Positions 43,510 to 56,753 of a stretch of 64,000 nucleotides of DNA are shown one piece after another; position 1 is the first letter of the stretch, and every line of letters begins with the position of its first letter. This DNA comes from Turnera subulata (Eukaryota; Streptophyta; Magnoliopsida; Malpighiales; Passifloraceae). The position numbers were made by a program, and so were the translations under genes. The notes below the pieces were generated by a model. That model ran no database searches. It was not told the DNA's origin and saw only the letters and a list, made by a program, of their open reading frames with translations. Location of the stretch: the NCBI GenBank assembly GCA_028386065.3, contig JAKUCV010000222.1, positions 46,578 to 110,577 of the forward strand, read 5' to 3'.

Positions 43510-44990
43510 GGGTCAAACACCTTTTTGATATCCAGGATTTTGTATTTGTCCCATTTCTGAGAGTTTTTGTGTCCCTTTTATGTACCTCGAGTTTCAGTTT
43601 TTGTCTCATTTATATACTTTGGGCAGCCCGAGCGATGACGTGGCCATCTGCCCGGGTCCGCTTAACAGGTGTCGGGATCGCACTGGTGCACGTGGAAATT
43701 TGTTGTGGGACCCACCCTTCTTCACTGATTTTTAATTTCCAAAATTACACAAATTGGTTTCCATTTTTAAATTGAAATACCAACCCGCTGACCCAATTTC
43801 TTTCCCGGTCTGCCCAACTCATTTTATAAAAAAAAGTTGCCACACACGTGTGGTGGCTTTGTGTGTAAAGGGTAAAAATGAAAGCCCAAAACGCTACTTC
43901 TTCTTCATTAACACACAGGTGCCGCTTCCACTCTCCCACTCGGAGCTGCTCCACTAGTCGTCGCCGGAGGAAGGTGAGGCCGCCATGGCCTCGGCACCGC
44001 ATACCTCTTGCAGGTTCGGGTTTAGGTAGTGAAGAAGACGTTGAATCCATCTATCTTTTTCTTTTTGTCGTCCTTCTTCTTCTTCAATTATTCAATCAAT
44101 CTATCTTTCTCTTTCTTTCCTTTGTATTACTAGTTGGGTGGAGCATGGTAATCTTCCATGCGATTTCCCAACTCAAAGCCCATCATCATACTTTCTTGGT
44201 GTTATACTTGAATTCAATCTCTATCTCTTCCTGGCACTATCTCTTCGTGGCTTCTTTGTGTTGCTTGGTGGTGATGAGTTTGGGTTTCAATGTTTCATGA
44301 TTTGCAAGTATGGGTTAATAAGGATTCATCATTTCCAGTTTTTATTTTTACTTTGCTGCCAGAAGTAGCTTGGATTGGTGGTGGTGTTGCCTCCTTGAGT
44401 GGATTGGTGTTGTTGCTGCCGTGAGTGGATTTGGTGGTGTTATGTAAATCTAAAATCAATGAATTTCATAGTCCATACAATTGTGTTCTTTTTTTTTATT
44501 AATTGATTATTGGTTGGTATATGATTAGTTTTCATAACTAATTCATACTCTGTATTGTCGATAAATTAATTCGACTATCAACTGTATAATTATTTTGATT
44601 ATTGATTAATTTTGGTAATTAATCATTGGAAAATATGATTGGATTGTATGAAAAAATCAGGACCAATGGCCCGAGAGTTGGGCGGACTGGGAGGAAAATC
44701 GGGTCAACCGGCCGGTATTTCAATTAAAAAATAGAAATCAATTTCTTTAATTTTGAAAATTAGAAATTAGTGAAAAATGTGGGTCCCACAACAAATTTCC
44801 ACGTGCACCAGTACGATCACGACACCTGTCAAGTGGATCCAGGCAGATGGCCACATCATCGCTCGGGCTGCCCGAGGTACATAAAAGGGACAAAAATTAA
44901 AACTCGGGGTACAATAACGGGACACAAAAACTCTCGGGTACATAGACGGGACAAATGCAAAACACCAAGTACCGAAAAGGTGTTTGACCC
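43510..44990. mobile_element. Old long-TIR element, MULE-like, with a GC-rich core
   Basis: The ends are inverted repeats about 330 bp long, both beginning GGGTCAAACACCTTTT when read inward, with roughly 80% identity. They share blocks such as GGGCAGCCCGAGCGATGA, GTGCACGTGGAAATTTGTTG and GGGACCCAC. The core (about 43840-44650) has a GC-rich segment near 43920-44030 that looks coding-like, unlike the AT-rich flanks. I find no transposase and no clear target duplication, so assignment to MULEs rests on long TIRs only. Confidence 0.7.
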
Positions 44991-47900
44991 TTAAAAAAGA
45001 AACATTGAATTAAGCTTTTGGGCCATATAGATCCCGCCCAGTTGTTGAAATTATTTTAGTTTTGTAAACACTGGATATGATAAGATAATAGCGAATTTTT
45101 TATAGGTTTGGGCCATATTATCCTTATCTGATAATCGATATTACTCATAGAGCCGGGATAAGAATACAGAGAGCCACACATAAAAAATGAGTATGAGTAG
45201 TGTTAAACATAAACCAAGCTTAAGTTTTTTTTTCGACATGAGACCTGGCCTTCAAAATTATTTTAAATCAATTTATTACTTCGGACATAAGATAAGCAAT
45301 TTTATTTCTTTTACATCAGAAATCTTTCTTAGGAAACTAGCTAATTCCCCCAATCACCCCTAAGATCAAACCCATAACAGCTGTGATAAATACTAAGGTC
45401 AGTCCACTATACCTAGCATTGGCAATTTAATATGTCAAGAAATGTTTAATAGAAATAAAAAATCAAACTTTTTCCTACTTTGGAGCTAAAGGGAAAACAA
45501 ATTTTTACTTTGCCAGCCCGCTCTTTTTTTTTTGGCCAAACAAGTTTTGTTATATATATAAAAAAAAATTGATGGGTATTTCCAAGTTTGATTGCACTAT
45601 CCGAGGACTTGCTCTTAGAAAAAGAAAAGGATTCAAATAAAGAAAGAGCCCGGCTGTTGCCAATCCAAAATTGATTACCAATTTTCTAAAGAAAGAAAAT
45701 GACTAATTGACACCAACTTTCACGATGCACCTACCACACTGACTCGAACAAATACAGAGTACACCAACTTGGTTAATAACTTTGTTAACGCAAAAATAGA
45801 AGTAGCTAAAAATTTATTTCTATGTATACATGCGCCCAAAATATTTTATTGCTAACTGCAATTTTTTCCCCCAAAAATAGTGCCAAGGGACAAAAATGAG
45901 AACTCTCAATTTTTTATTGGTTTATAATTTTATTAGAAGTTGGGATAAGGAATAATAATACAGGCAAAAACTTACCAAACGTTTTTTTCTTTTTAAAAAA
46001 AAAAGAACTAGCAAAAGACAAGGCAGGCAAGCTCCTAGGATTAGGATGGTCAAAGAATCGCCACAAAACTCTGAAAAGGACCATTGAATTACAGACCGCC
46101 ACGTACTGCCGTCCTAAAAATTAATCATTCATCGCTAAATCGTCCTTGTATTATATACAATTTACCTGGCTCACACAACTTTTAAATTTTATGCATCTGA
46201 GCCCTTCTAGGTAGCTCGTTGTGTCGTTTAATATGATTTACATAGGTTTGTTATTATTATTTGATTTGCATCTATTGGATTTACCATACAAATTTTCATC
46301 CTAAATCAAAGGGGATGCGGGATACTTATGCCTAGTAATTAATTTAAATTTCAACGGTAATAGTTGGTATATGTTATTTGTAAATTTCACATGTTATGTT
46401 ATACAAAAAAAAAACACATGTTATGAAAAAAAAATAAGGAACACAACTGAGGATGAGGTTGATGTGGTAATTAGTAACTTTAAAAACCTTAATATTGACA
46501 TACTTATTTTTATCTTTTATGTAACTTCGTAATCAAATACTATCAAATGTATAAATAAATATATACAACTAGCATAAAAAATTAAAACATTCTAAATATA
46601 AACAAAACTACCAAATTTATTTGTGGTTATCATATATCAAGTTTGGTGTACATAGTTTTAGTTTTTTTTTTGTCAAAAAGAGGTTGCGAGCTCCCTTGAT
46701 TTAGTTTTACGAAAGTAGTTTACTTAGAGATGATATCCAAAATTCTTTATGGCATATAATAATTAGGCATGGAAACTAGTAAACACAATAGTTTGTTAGA
46801 CGGATATTCTATGATCCTCAAACTGTTATAATTTACACATATCAATTATTTAATAATATTACAACTACACAATTATATATTACATAATTTATGGGGTAAT
46901 AATTTCAAACATGATTCCCTCATCTATGATAACATATATACCTCAATAATCTATACGTGATATAATATTTATACTTAACAACTTGTTTATTGTGGTATAC
47001 GAATGTCGTCTTTATATATATATAATTGCTTCACTTTTTTGTGTTCTATGAAAGTACTTTCTATTGTCATTTGGGTTTAAGTGTCAAATTTACTACATTT
47101 AACTTCTTCAAATCCGATATTAAATTTATTTCTTTATAAACATCTTCTTAAACAAACAACAATATCACAAAAAGTGAAACATTGAAATAGATGGAAATGT
47201 CAAAAAAATAGTATTTTAACTAAAACGACTTGCCATATTCAAGTTCTTCAAATCTTATAATTGATTTTTGTTTTCCTTTAGTAAGTATTCGCACCGTGAA
47301 TGGTAAAATTAAGTTGCATTTGTATTCATGTGGAAGATTTTATTCTTTTCGTTTATATAAAGTTGCGGCTTGCATGGGAATTGGAATGAAATTTTCATGC
47401 ATCGTATCGTTAAAGAGAATTACATAATCAATAGAATCAATTAGTCGGATATTATTGATATACTTAATGAAAATATAAAAGCAAACTTGATCAAATAATT
47501 ATTATAGCATACATAAGAGCTCGAATCTTTTAATATTTTGATTTGTTATGCATGCTTTTACTCTTTATGAATGTAAATAGCATAATAAACTAACTTGGTT
47601 GGAAATGATTGTTTATTCTATCATAATGTTTTATTATTTAACCATCTCGCCACTAGGATGAATGTTTAATTTTGGAGTTTTTGTGTACTTTATAAGACAA
47701 AGAATAATGTATTTAAAGCACCAATTGATTTGAACTTCCCTAGTCTTTCGTCATATACCATCTTTTTTTTACTACCAAGTACAATTCCAATTTTAACACC
47801 TCCGACAAATTTTGACTGCCCAAGATATTGGGGGTGAGTTTAACGCTTTTATCATTGAATGAAATTAACACCATCCATAAATACATACTTGAGTTTCCGA

Positions 47901-48542
47901 GGAGGACGTAAGGTTTCAGAAATTCTAAAATTGCCCCTATTCTTAGGTCTTTATATTCCATCCTCTTTTTTCCTTTTTTTTTTTACGTTATATATATCTG
48001 GATATAGGGGAGCTTACATACAGGCCATATAGCAGCATCATTATCAAAGCATTACGTTTTTCTGGGGAATGCTATTTTTGACTTTTCACAAAACCGGATC
48101 TAGGGTTTGGGTTTTCCCCTTCACCGTCATCAAAAGAATTCAATCCAAAACACACACACAGATACTGTAACCCTAAAGCAGACCACACCACCATTTACTC
48201 AAAACTGAAGCTTTAATCAATCAAATCGAAAGCAAAATCGGCCGATCTGTGCAGATTTTGTTGTTTGTTAGGGTTTGGCCATTTTTTTTCTTTTGATATT
48301 TTTAAAATCTGATTCACAGAAAAAAAAGAGAAAAAAATTCCCCTAATTTTGTCTCTCTCATCGTTGTCGTCGTCGTCATCATCATCACCACCAGATCAGA
48401 TTGAAACTTTTTCGAACAAGAATCAGATCTTGACCTAATTCACGATGATAGGGTTCTAAAGACTTTTGAGACCTTTTTTCCCTGTTTTTCTTCTGTGGAG
48501 GAGGGCGTTGTGGTTTTGTTTGGGGTTGGCGGTGGATTAAAG
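44991..48542. other. AT-rich intergenic region and CPL1 upstream region
   Basis: Very AT-rich with many stops in all frames and no supported gene from 45000 to about 47950. The last 500 bases are the probable promoter and 5' UTR of the CPL1-like gene, including a pyrimidine-rich stretch and GTC/ATC repeats near 48363. Confidence 0.5.
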
Positions 48543-51500
48543 ATGTATAAAACGACGGTGTATAAAGGGGAGGAGTTACTGGGAGAAGTAGAAATATATC
48601 CACAACCACAACGTGAAGAAGAAGAAGTAGATGGAGAGAACAACTACAACAACAACAACAGCAACAAGAACAACAACAAGAAGAACATGTTGATGATTAT
48701 GGGGAAGGAAATCAGAATAAGCCACTTCTCGGCAGCGAGTGAGAGGTGCCCGCCACTGGCAGTGCTACACACCATCACAGCAAGTGGTGGTGTTTGCTTC
48801 AAAATGGAGGCAAAGAACGACAACTCGCTCTCACATGACACGCCGCTCCATCTTTTGCACACCTCCTGTATCGAAGAGAACAAGGTATAGAGCATTGTTA
48901 AAACAAGTTAATAAAAACAGATTGAAATTAAAATCTGACCCCTCCTCTCCCTTATGTGAGCGAAATTGATTGAACTGGGGAAAAAATGGGTGAAATCTGA
49001 GAACATTCAACTTTCCTAATTTGTGAAGGGGACTCCTGGACTGTTTTTGGACAAGGACCCATTTCAGTTTTTAGACTTTTCACTAAACCCTAAAGCTCAA
49101 TTTGGTCCCAGGATGAATACTGAACTGGTTTGTGTTTTGTTGACAGATTTTAGCAAGAAATTCCCCTGCGAAATTTTGCCCTATATTCATGAGAACTTCT
49201 ATGAACTGAGAACCTTTTGCCCAGGAAAATAGCATTAGCAGCTTAAATCTTATTTGATGAACAAGTACCAGTGGACATAGGCTTTAACTGACTTCTGATT
49301 TTGACCGGTGACATTAATTATCTAATGTTTATCATGGCAATTATGTGTTTCTGGATTTGGTTTATAGCAGCTCGCTACTCTTTCTGCAAGGACAAAAATT
49401 AGGGTTTGTGCTGTTTCTGAATGCTGAGAGATAGAAGCTTGAGATTTTATACGGGTATTTCAGTCTGTTGTCTGGTCCTGGATTTATGGTTGGTAGACTT
49501 GAACAGAAGATTGGGTCATATCCACTTGGTTTTGGATGTTTGATGTTGTTTTTCAAGGCTAAATTGATTATGCCTGAGGATTTTTTGATTGTTGAGGAGA
49601 ATTATGTTAAATTGAATATGGTGCAGGCTAGACTCCAGTATGAATAGAACCTTTACTACTTGCCTTATCTATGGTTTGAGACCAAGGTTCTGGTAATTGT
49701 TATGTTCTTCTGTCTTGTCAGATTGCATGTCCTTATCTATGAAGACCATTGGCTGATATATGTTATTTCTCTGTTTTGTGCATTTGACACTTATATATTT
49801 CTCTTTTTTCTGGAGTAATGATGTTCTTGGTCTACAGACTGCTGTAATGCCACTTGGAGGGGACGAGCTGCATTTGGTTGCAATGTATTCCAGGAGTACT
49901 GAAAGAAATTACCCATGTTTCTGGGGATTCATAGTTGGGGCAGGACTGTATGATTCCTGTCTTGTTATGCTAAATCTCAGATGTCTTGGCATTGTATTTG
50001 ATCTTGACGAAACTTTGATAGTTGCAAATACAATGCGCTCGTTCGAAGATAGAATTGAGGCTTTGCAGCGGAAAATGAGTAGTGAGTTAGACCCACAAAG
50101 AATCTTTGGTATATTGTCAGAGATCAAGCGTTATCAGGATGACAAGAACATATTGAAGCAATACGTGGAAAATGATCAGGTTGTTGATAACGGAAAAGTG
50201 ATTAAAACTCAGTCTGAGGTGGTTCCACCATTGTCTGATAACCACCAGCCTATAGTTCGCCCGTTGATACGGTTACAAGACAGGAACATAATTTTGACAC
50301 GCATTAACCCACAGGTATGCAATTAGGTGTTTTTCTAAGCAAGTCTAGCTTCAAGACTTGATTATAATGGTGTCATGTATGGTTGTATCTTTTGCCTTTT
50401 GAACCATTAGCACTTGTTGAATTTAGTCTGTTACTTAACGATGTGTAATGTCTGTTAGAATGATGAAGCATACTGCTTCAGTTTGGCATTTGTTATTCAC
50501 CTGGGATCCGATAAGCAACTGAAAGTTAGACTACTCCTTGCTTGATAGTGTCCTGATAATTGACAATTAAGCTTGTGTATTAGTTTTGGTCTAAGCATCA
50601 GAGAATCATTTGTTTCTGTAGATTCGGGACACAAGTGTGCTTGTGAGGTTAAGACCTGCATGGGAAGATCTGAGAAGTTACTTGACAGCTAGAGGACGCA
50701 AGCGTTTTGAGGTTTATGTTTGCACAATGGCTGAAAGAGATTATGCTTTGGAGATGTGGAGGCTTCTTGATCCAGAGTCAAATTTGATAAATGCAAGAGA
50801 ATTGCTAGACCGTATTGTGTGTGTCAAGTCTGGTAAGCTGCATGGTTTTTCTTGAGATGTCTAATCAACATGCACATTGTGGTTCACTTATCTGATTTGA
50901 AGCTTTAACTTCAATACTATAACAGTAGAGGCTGTGTTTTTTCTGGTAACATTTAATTTCTTTGGTTATTTACTTCTAGGTTTAAGGAAGTCATTGTTCC
51001 ATGTATTTCAAGGCGGGCTATGCCATCCAAAGATGGCATTGGTTATTGATGATCGGTTGAAAGTCTGGGATGAGAAAGATCAACCTCGCGTGCACGTTGT
51101 CCCTGCATTTGCTCCATACTATGCTCCTCAAGCTGAAGTATAAACTATATGCTTTTTGCTATTTAGATAATTGAATGTGCAATTGCTTAAAAAATATGAA
51201 TGCCAAATGTGAGGGCAACAGATTGTGCATTCTATTTTCCTGCAAAACTATTTTTTTTGCCAATATGTTCTTATCATAGACCATCTTTATTTTGCAGGCA
51301 AATAATGCTGTTCCGATCTTGTGTGTTGCAAGAAATGTTGCTTGTAATGTCAGAGGTGGTTTTTTCAAGTAAGAATACAGAAATGTTAGGGTGTATAGTA
51401 GATTTACTTAAATATGTTCGTGCTGTTGACAATTATTTTCGTCAAATTGGTGATGACTATAGTTGGGCATAAAATGAGCTTGAATATGATTACAGAGAAT

Positions 51501-54500
51501 TCGATGAGGGTCTTCTGCAAAAGATATCTGAGATTGCATATGAAGATGATACTAATGATTTACCTTCTCCTCCTGATGTGAGCAACTACTTGGTTTCAGA
51601 GGTGAGTCACATAATTGTTTTGGCTTTTGATATTTTATCCATTAATATCCCGCTTTCTACATGTATCTTCTGAATAGTCTTGTTATCGAAAATAATATTG
51701 AGCCAGCGCCTGACTGTGTGCTGTTACACCTTGCCCTTTAACTATTATGTTCACTGTTTGGTCCTTGTGTGCCCTTCAGGATGATGCTTCTTCAAATGGA
51801 AACAAGGATCCTCTTTTATTTGATGGCATGGCTGATGCTGAGGTGGAAAAACGAATGAAGGTAGTTTATCTTCTACTGGTCTGAACATTTGGTTGTCCCT
51901 TGTGAAGCTGTTAGTTCTATAAAGCAATATTCTCTTGAGACATACTGATGTTCTTATGGTGTACAAGTGATTATGGAAATGTTGATAGGTTAGAAAATTT
52001 TTATTTTACATTCCCTGTCTATTAGGAGGTTGTGTACATATTTTACTGGGTGCATGCAAAGTTAAAAGGTATCTTGTTTAAATTGGAATTTTTTTGTTGG
52101 ATACTCTTCATTGCTCTGCTGGTTGGTAGCGTCCTTAGTGTATGCCTTCAAGCTAAAATTGTGTTCATTTGAATCTACTTTTTCTTCAATCCAGGAAGCA
52201 GTTGCAGCTTCTTCTACCATCCCTCCTTCAACAGTCGCTAATTTGGATCCGAGGCTTGTTAGTTCTCTTCAATATGCAATGGCATCTTCTTCAGGCTCAA
52301 TTCAAATGCCCACCCCGCAGCCACCAGTTACACCTTTTCCCAACGTGCAATTTCCTCAGGCTGCTTCGTTAGTTAAACCATTGGGTCGCGTTGGCTCTCC
52401 AGAGCCAAGCTTGCAAAGTTCACCTGCCAGGGAAGAGGGTGAGGTGCCAGAATCAGAATTAGATCCTGATACAAGGAGGCGGCTCCTTATATTGCAACAT
52501 GGACAAGATACAAGAGATCACGCACCGGGTGAATCTTCTTTTCCAGTTAGATCTTCAGTGCAAGTTGCAGTTCCACCGGTGCAATCTCGTGGCAGCTGGG
52601 TTCCAGTGGAGGAAGAGATGAGCCCAAGGCAACCAAATCGAGCTCCTAGAGAATTTCCTCTGGATTCAGAACTGAACAGTATGGAAAAGCCTCGACCTCA
52701 TCATCAACCCTTTTTTCCCAAGTTTGAGGATTCTGTTCCACCTGATAGAATGCTTCACGAGAACCAAAGAATACCAAAAGAGGTAGCTTCTTTGCTTTGG
52801 CAACCTTTCCTGTTACAGGTCCATATTCCAGACTTGTATTACCTCTCTCTTGGTTAATGAATTGGATTTTTAATATTCTCTTATGCAGACACCTTACAGA
52901 GATGATCGATTGAGGTTAAATCACACATTGCCCAATTATAATTCTTTCTCAGGTAAGTAATTCCCTAGATTGGGATATACACCATGCGTATGAGCAGGAC
53001 TTAGAGAAATAGAGTCGACTCGATTAGTATTTTTGGAACCTTGTATATGATGCCTTTGAGTAGGCAATCATTTGCTTCAATCCAAGCCAGTATGTGCTAT
53101 TTGGTTGATGTAATAATTTGATATAGAAGAACTGATGCGAAACACCCATTCTCCAGTCTTTATCTCATGAAGTTGGATTCAGATCAGAGTGGATGTTTTT
53201 TGATTGTTTTTGTTGGCTAATAGAAATTTATATGTTTCACTAGCATTTAAGAGCTGGACTAGCTGTTTTCTTATGGTTCGTGCAATTCACTGCATGCGGA
53301 ACTGGTGTTTAATTTTGTTGGTTTTCTTCTTATTGAAAGGGGATGATATGTCACTGAATCGCTCGTCTGCAAGCAGCAGGGATCTTGACTTTGAAACTGA
53401 TCGGGCTGTTCCAAGTACAGAAACCCCAGTTGGAGTTTTACAGGACATTGCGATGAAGTGTGGTACCAAGGTAATAGGAATCCAGAGCCAGAAGTGTATG
53501 TTTATCAGCGCTTATTTGGCTTCTAAGATCTCTTATTTTCCCTCTTCTCTATCTGAAATGGAAACCTACAGGTTGAATTCCGACATTCTTTGGTTGCTAG
53601 CAGAGATCTACAGTTCTCCACTGAGGTTCACCTACTCTTTTGACTCAAATTTTGAGATATTTGATGTTTTGAGTTAAATAGATTTTGCATTGTCTAATCA
53701 GAGAAAAGCAGTATGTTGTTGCTGCCTCTTAAGACAGGATCTATATACAGAAATGTTTGTCTTAACTACGAGGAATTTTTGTCTATAAGTTTGTTTATGT
53801 GCTTTCATGACCTGCATACATTTCAGCTGTTTTGATTTGGTAGAGATAAGTAACTATGCATTTAGTTTTTGTTTTGAAGCCTGTACTCGACCTTTATGGA
53901 CACCAAGGGAACTGATAGCAAATTGCATTTTTCATCACTGAGAGTGAGCATGTAAAAGATGAAGTGCTTGCATTCTTTCATTTACCTTACAAGTGCATTA
54001 AGCTTGCCAAATTCGGTCATTGTTTTCTGATACCTTTTATGCACATGCCACATTGCTTTAGATAGAAGATTGATGGGATTATAGCTGCGAAAATAATGAA
54101 GATTCCTTAATTTTATACAATTGCATTTGAAACCATGAAAGTTAAGATCATAGTTTAGTTTAAAACTGACCATCTCGCTTCATTTGTCATCAGAAGGAAA
54201 CTTCTGGAGTTTAATTTCTCTCAAATTTGGAAAATCATGCAACTGCTTATTTTTGATGTTTCATTCCTGTTGCAGGCTTGGTTTGCAGGAGAGCAAGTTG
54301 GTGAAGGTATTGGGAGAACCAGAAAGGAGGCCCAACGTCTGGCGGCTGAGGGTTCTCTTGAGAAGTTAGCTAGTAAGTTTTTCACTCTTTGGATTGATGG
54401 TAGATTTGTTTATCTTTTTGTGAAGCATGCTATTAATTGTCAGCATTTGATGTCATTATATTTTGTCTAGCTGTTAGCGGTGTTCACCTGTGTGTTTTTT

Positions 54501-56753
54501 TGCTTACTGTTCTATGCTATGTCCATCCAAAACTCTGCTGTATACAATCTGTTGGGAGCATGTTAATCTGTAGCATTTGAGTTTCGGTTATTTCATGGAA
54601 CTCAGTTTGTTGAGTATCAATATTCAGTAGCCTCATTCATCAGAGCTTCAGGCTTTCCATCAGAAGCCTGGATTGGGCTGGTTCCTTGACTGATATATGA
54701 GTCGTGGAATGTGGTTTTCTCCACTCTTAAGAATCTAACAACTGAGTTATGGCTGATTCCATTACATTGTTTGAATGTGCCACATAAGGTGGTTTTGCTT
54801 ATATCATTACAACTGCTTCTTGAGTTAATTTGATGTAGTTCTTTTTTAGCTCCTCCAGAGAATTTGTTCATGCACTTCTGCCTAGTTATCCTGACCCATC
54901 CAACAACGCTCATGCAGGCATATATATGTCACGCAGCAAGCCTGATTCTGGGTCTGCACATATGGAAGCTAGTAGATATTCTAGTAGAAGTGACAATGGT
55001 TTTTTTGGCACTGTAAATTCTTTTGGAAGTCAACCATTGGCCAGGGATGAGCCTGTTTCATTCTCAGCTTCTCCGGAGCCATCCAGGTATTGGGATCCGA
55101 GGCCAGAAAGCTCAAAGAAATCAATGGGCTCAGTCACTGCACTCAAAGAATTTGTAAGTTCCAACAAACTGTCGTCTCTTTTTTAATTTATTTAAAAAAT
55201 TTTATACCCATGTTGTCTTCCAGTTACCGTTAACTTTCATGACTGACAATAAATGCTATGGCATTTCATGTCTTAAGTGCATGACGGAGGGTCTTGGGAT
55301 AAATTTCCTAGAGACTCCACTTTCAGCCAATTCAATGCAGAAAGACGAAATACATGCACAGGTTCGCATCTCACTTGCTTTCTGTTGCCTCAAGATTAAT
55401 ATTTTTCTTTATTTTTTTGGATTTGAAGTTTCAAATACGTTCTTTATTATTATTATTTTTTTCGGATTTGATGTTTCATTACATGTTCCTGAAGTCTGAT
55501 CTGGACCAGTACTTAAACTAAGTTGCTGAATTTATTTTTTCCTCTGTTTGGAAGAAATTCCAAGGACACTCCAACATCTTGTAAGAACTAGGAAAGAGTT
55601 TACAAGAAATGATACTATAGTATTTGATGGGATTGGAAACTCCTGAGTGAGATTGGAATCAGAGTCCTACTCAACTGGGCTTTACATTTGATGTTTGTGC
55701 TCTTCCTGGATTTTATTCTGCATGTTTGGTTTCAGTGATATTCTTAGTGATTGAGCTTCTATATCCGAGAATAATGAAGGAAAATAATGACCATTAGAGT
55801 CCTTGAATCTGGATTCTCCTTGTAAGGGTAAAAAACAAGTGATTCTCAATGGACCATTTCTTAATCCAAGTATCCAAAGAAAATAAGATGCAACTTCTTA
55901 TAGGCAGAAGCAATATGACTTTTGCTTTCATTTTCTCTCATTTGTTCATTCGTTTTTGATAACTTTCTGCTCTTTCACTCATTTTCCAACTTCTTCCTGC
56001 AAACTCTGTTTACTTTTGTTAGGTTGAAGTGGACGGACAAGTTATGGGGAAGGGAATTGGGTCTACATGGGATGAGGCTAAGATGCAGGCAGCCGAAAAA
56101 GCCCTCGGAAGTCTAAGAACGATGTTTGGCCAATATCCACAGAAACGTCAGGGTTCTCCTAGGTTTGTCAGTTTTCATCCTCCTTGTGTTGAATAAATTA
56201 TTATTTCCTGTTTTCTTGGCTAACAGTTAAGCTTCAGAATATATGACAACCCACCAGCTAGAATATGGAAATAGTATTTTGTTGGGCTTTTGTTTTATTA
56301 GCTTCCCTCCTTTAGCAGACGTGGAGATTTCTTTTTCATCATTAACTTCCTTCCTGTCGCTAGCTCGGCCAATTATTTTTTCTTTTTCAGCCACGGATCA
56401 ATTGACACATTGAAAGTGTTTAATGGCTTTGTCCTTTAGAATTCATGCTTTAGTTGGCTTCAATAGTATAATTTAATAACAGGGTGACGTCTTGTTTTTG
56501 CCATTGTTGTTGTCCTTGTTCTGGTTATTGTCCATTTTTCTTTCTTTCCTGGTCTAAACATCGACACTTACAAATGGACTTCTCTTGTTTTCTTATCTTT
56601 CGTGGTCATATTTTATCTCTTTCTCTTACTGCTTGCTTATTTTGTATTTTTGACAATGGTTTTAGGCCAATGCAAGGAATGCCTGGTAAACGCCTTAAGC
56701 CAGATTTTCCAAGAGTTTTGCAGCGCATGTCCTCTTCTGCTAGATATCCCTAA
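48543..56753 (+). CDS. CPL1: RNA polymerase II C-terminal domain phosphatase-like 1/2
   Basis: CPL1 and CPL2 dephosphorylate Ser5 of the polymerase II CTD and, for CPL1, the microRNA cofactor HYL1, in the nucleus. Sixteen exons fit: 48543-48884, 49838-50314, 50622-50832, 50980-51137, 51298-51368, 51496-51601, 51780-51860, 52195-52782, 52889-52952, 53340-53470, 53572-53625, 54276-54372, 54918-55153, 55278-55361, 56023-56162, 56666-56753. The sum is 2,928 nt, 975 residues, near the family length. The FCP1-type phosphatase signature FDLDETL is in exon 2. Double-stranded-RNA-binding regions fall in exons 10-12 ([20 protein letters not shown]) and 14-15 ([20 protein letters not shown]). Two dsRBDs favour CPL1 over CPL2. 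The start is the first ATG in frame ([20 protein letters not shown]). Exon 1 has an Asn/Lys-rich insert. Confidence 0.93.

Noticed and set aside
47230..47427. Short open frame in the AT-rich interval
   Set aside because: No similarity recognised, no gene context and AT-rich composition; chance frame.
52111..52194. Alternative upstream start for the frame containing CPL1 exon 8
   Set aside because: The residues before EAVAASS do not match the family, and a good acceptor (ATCCAG) stands at 52194.
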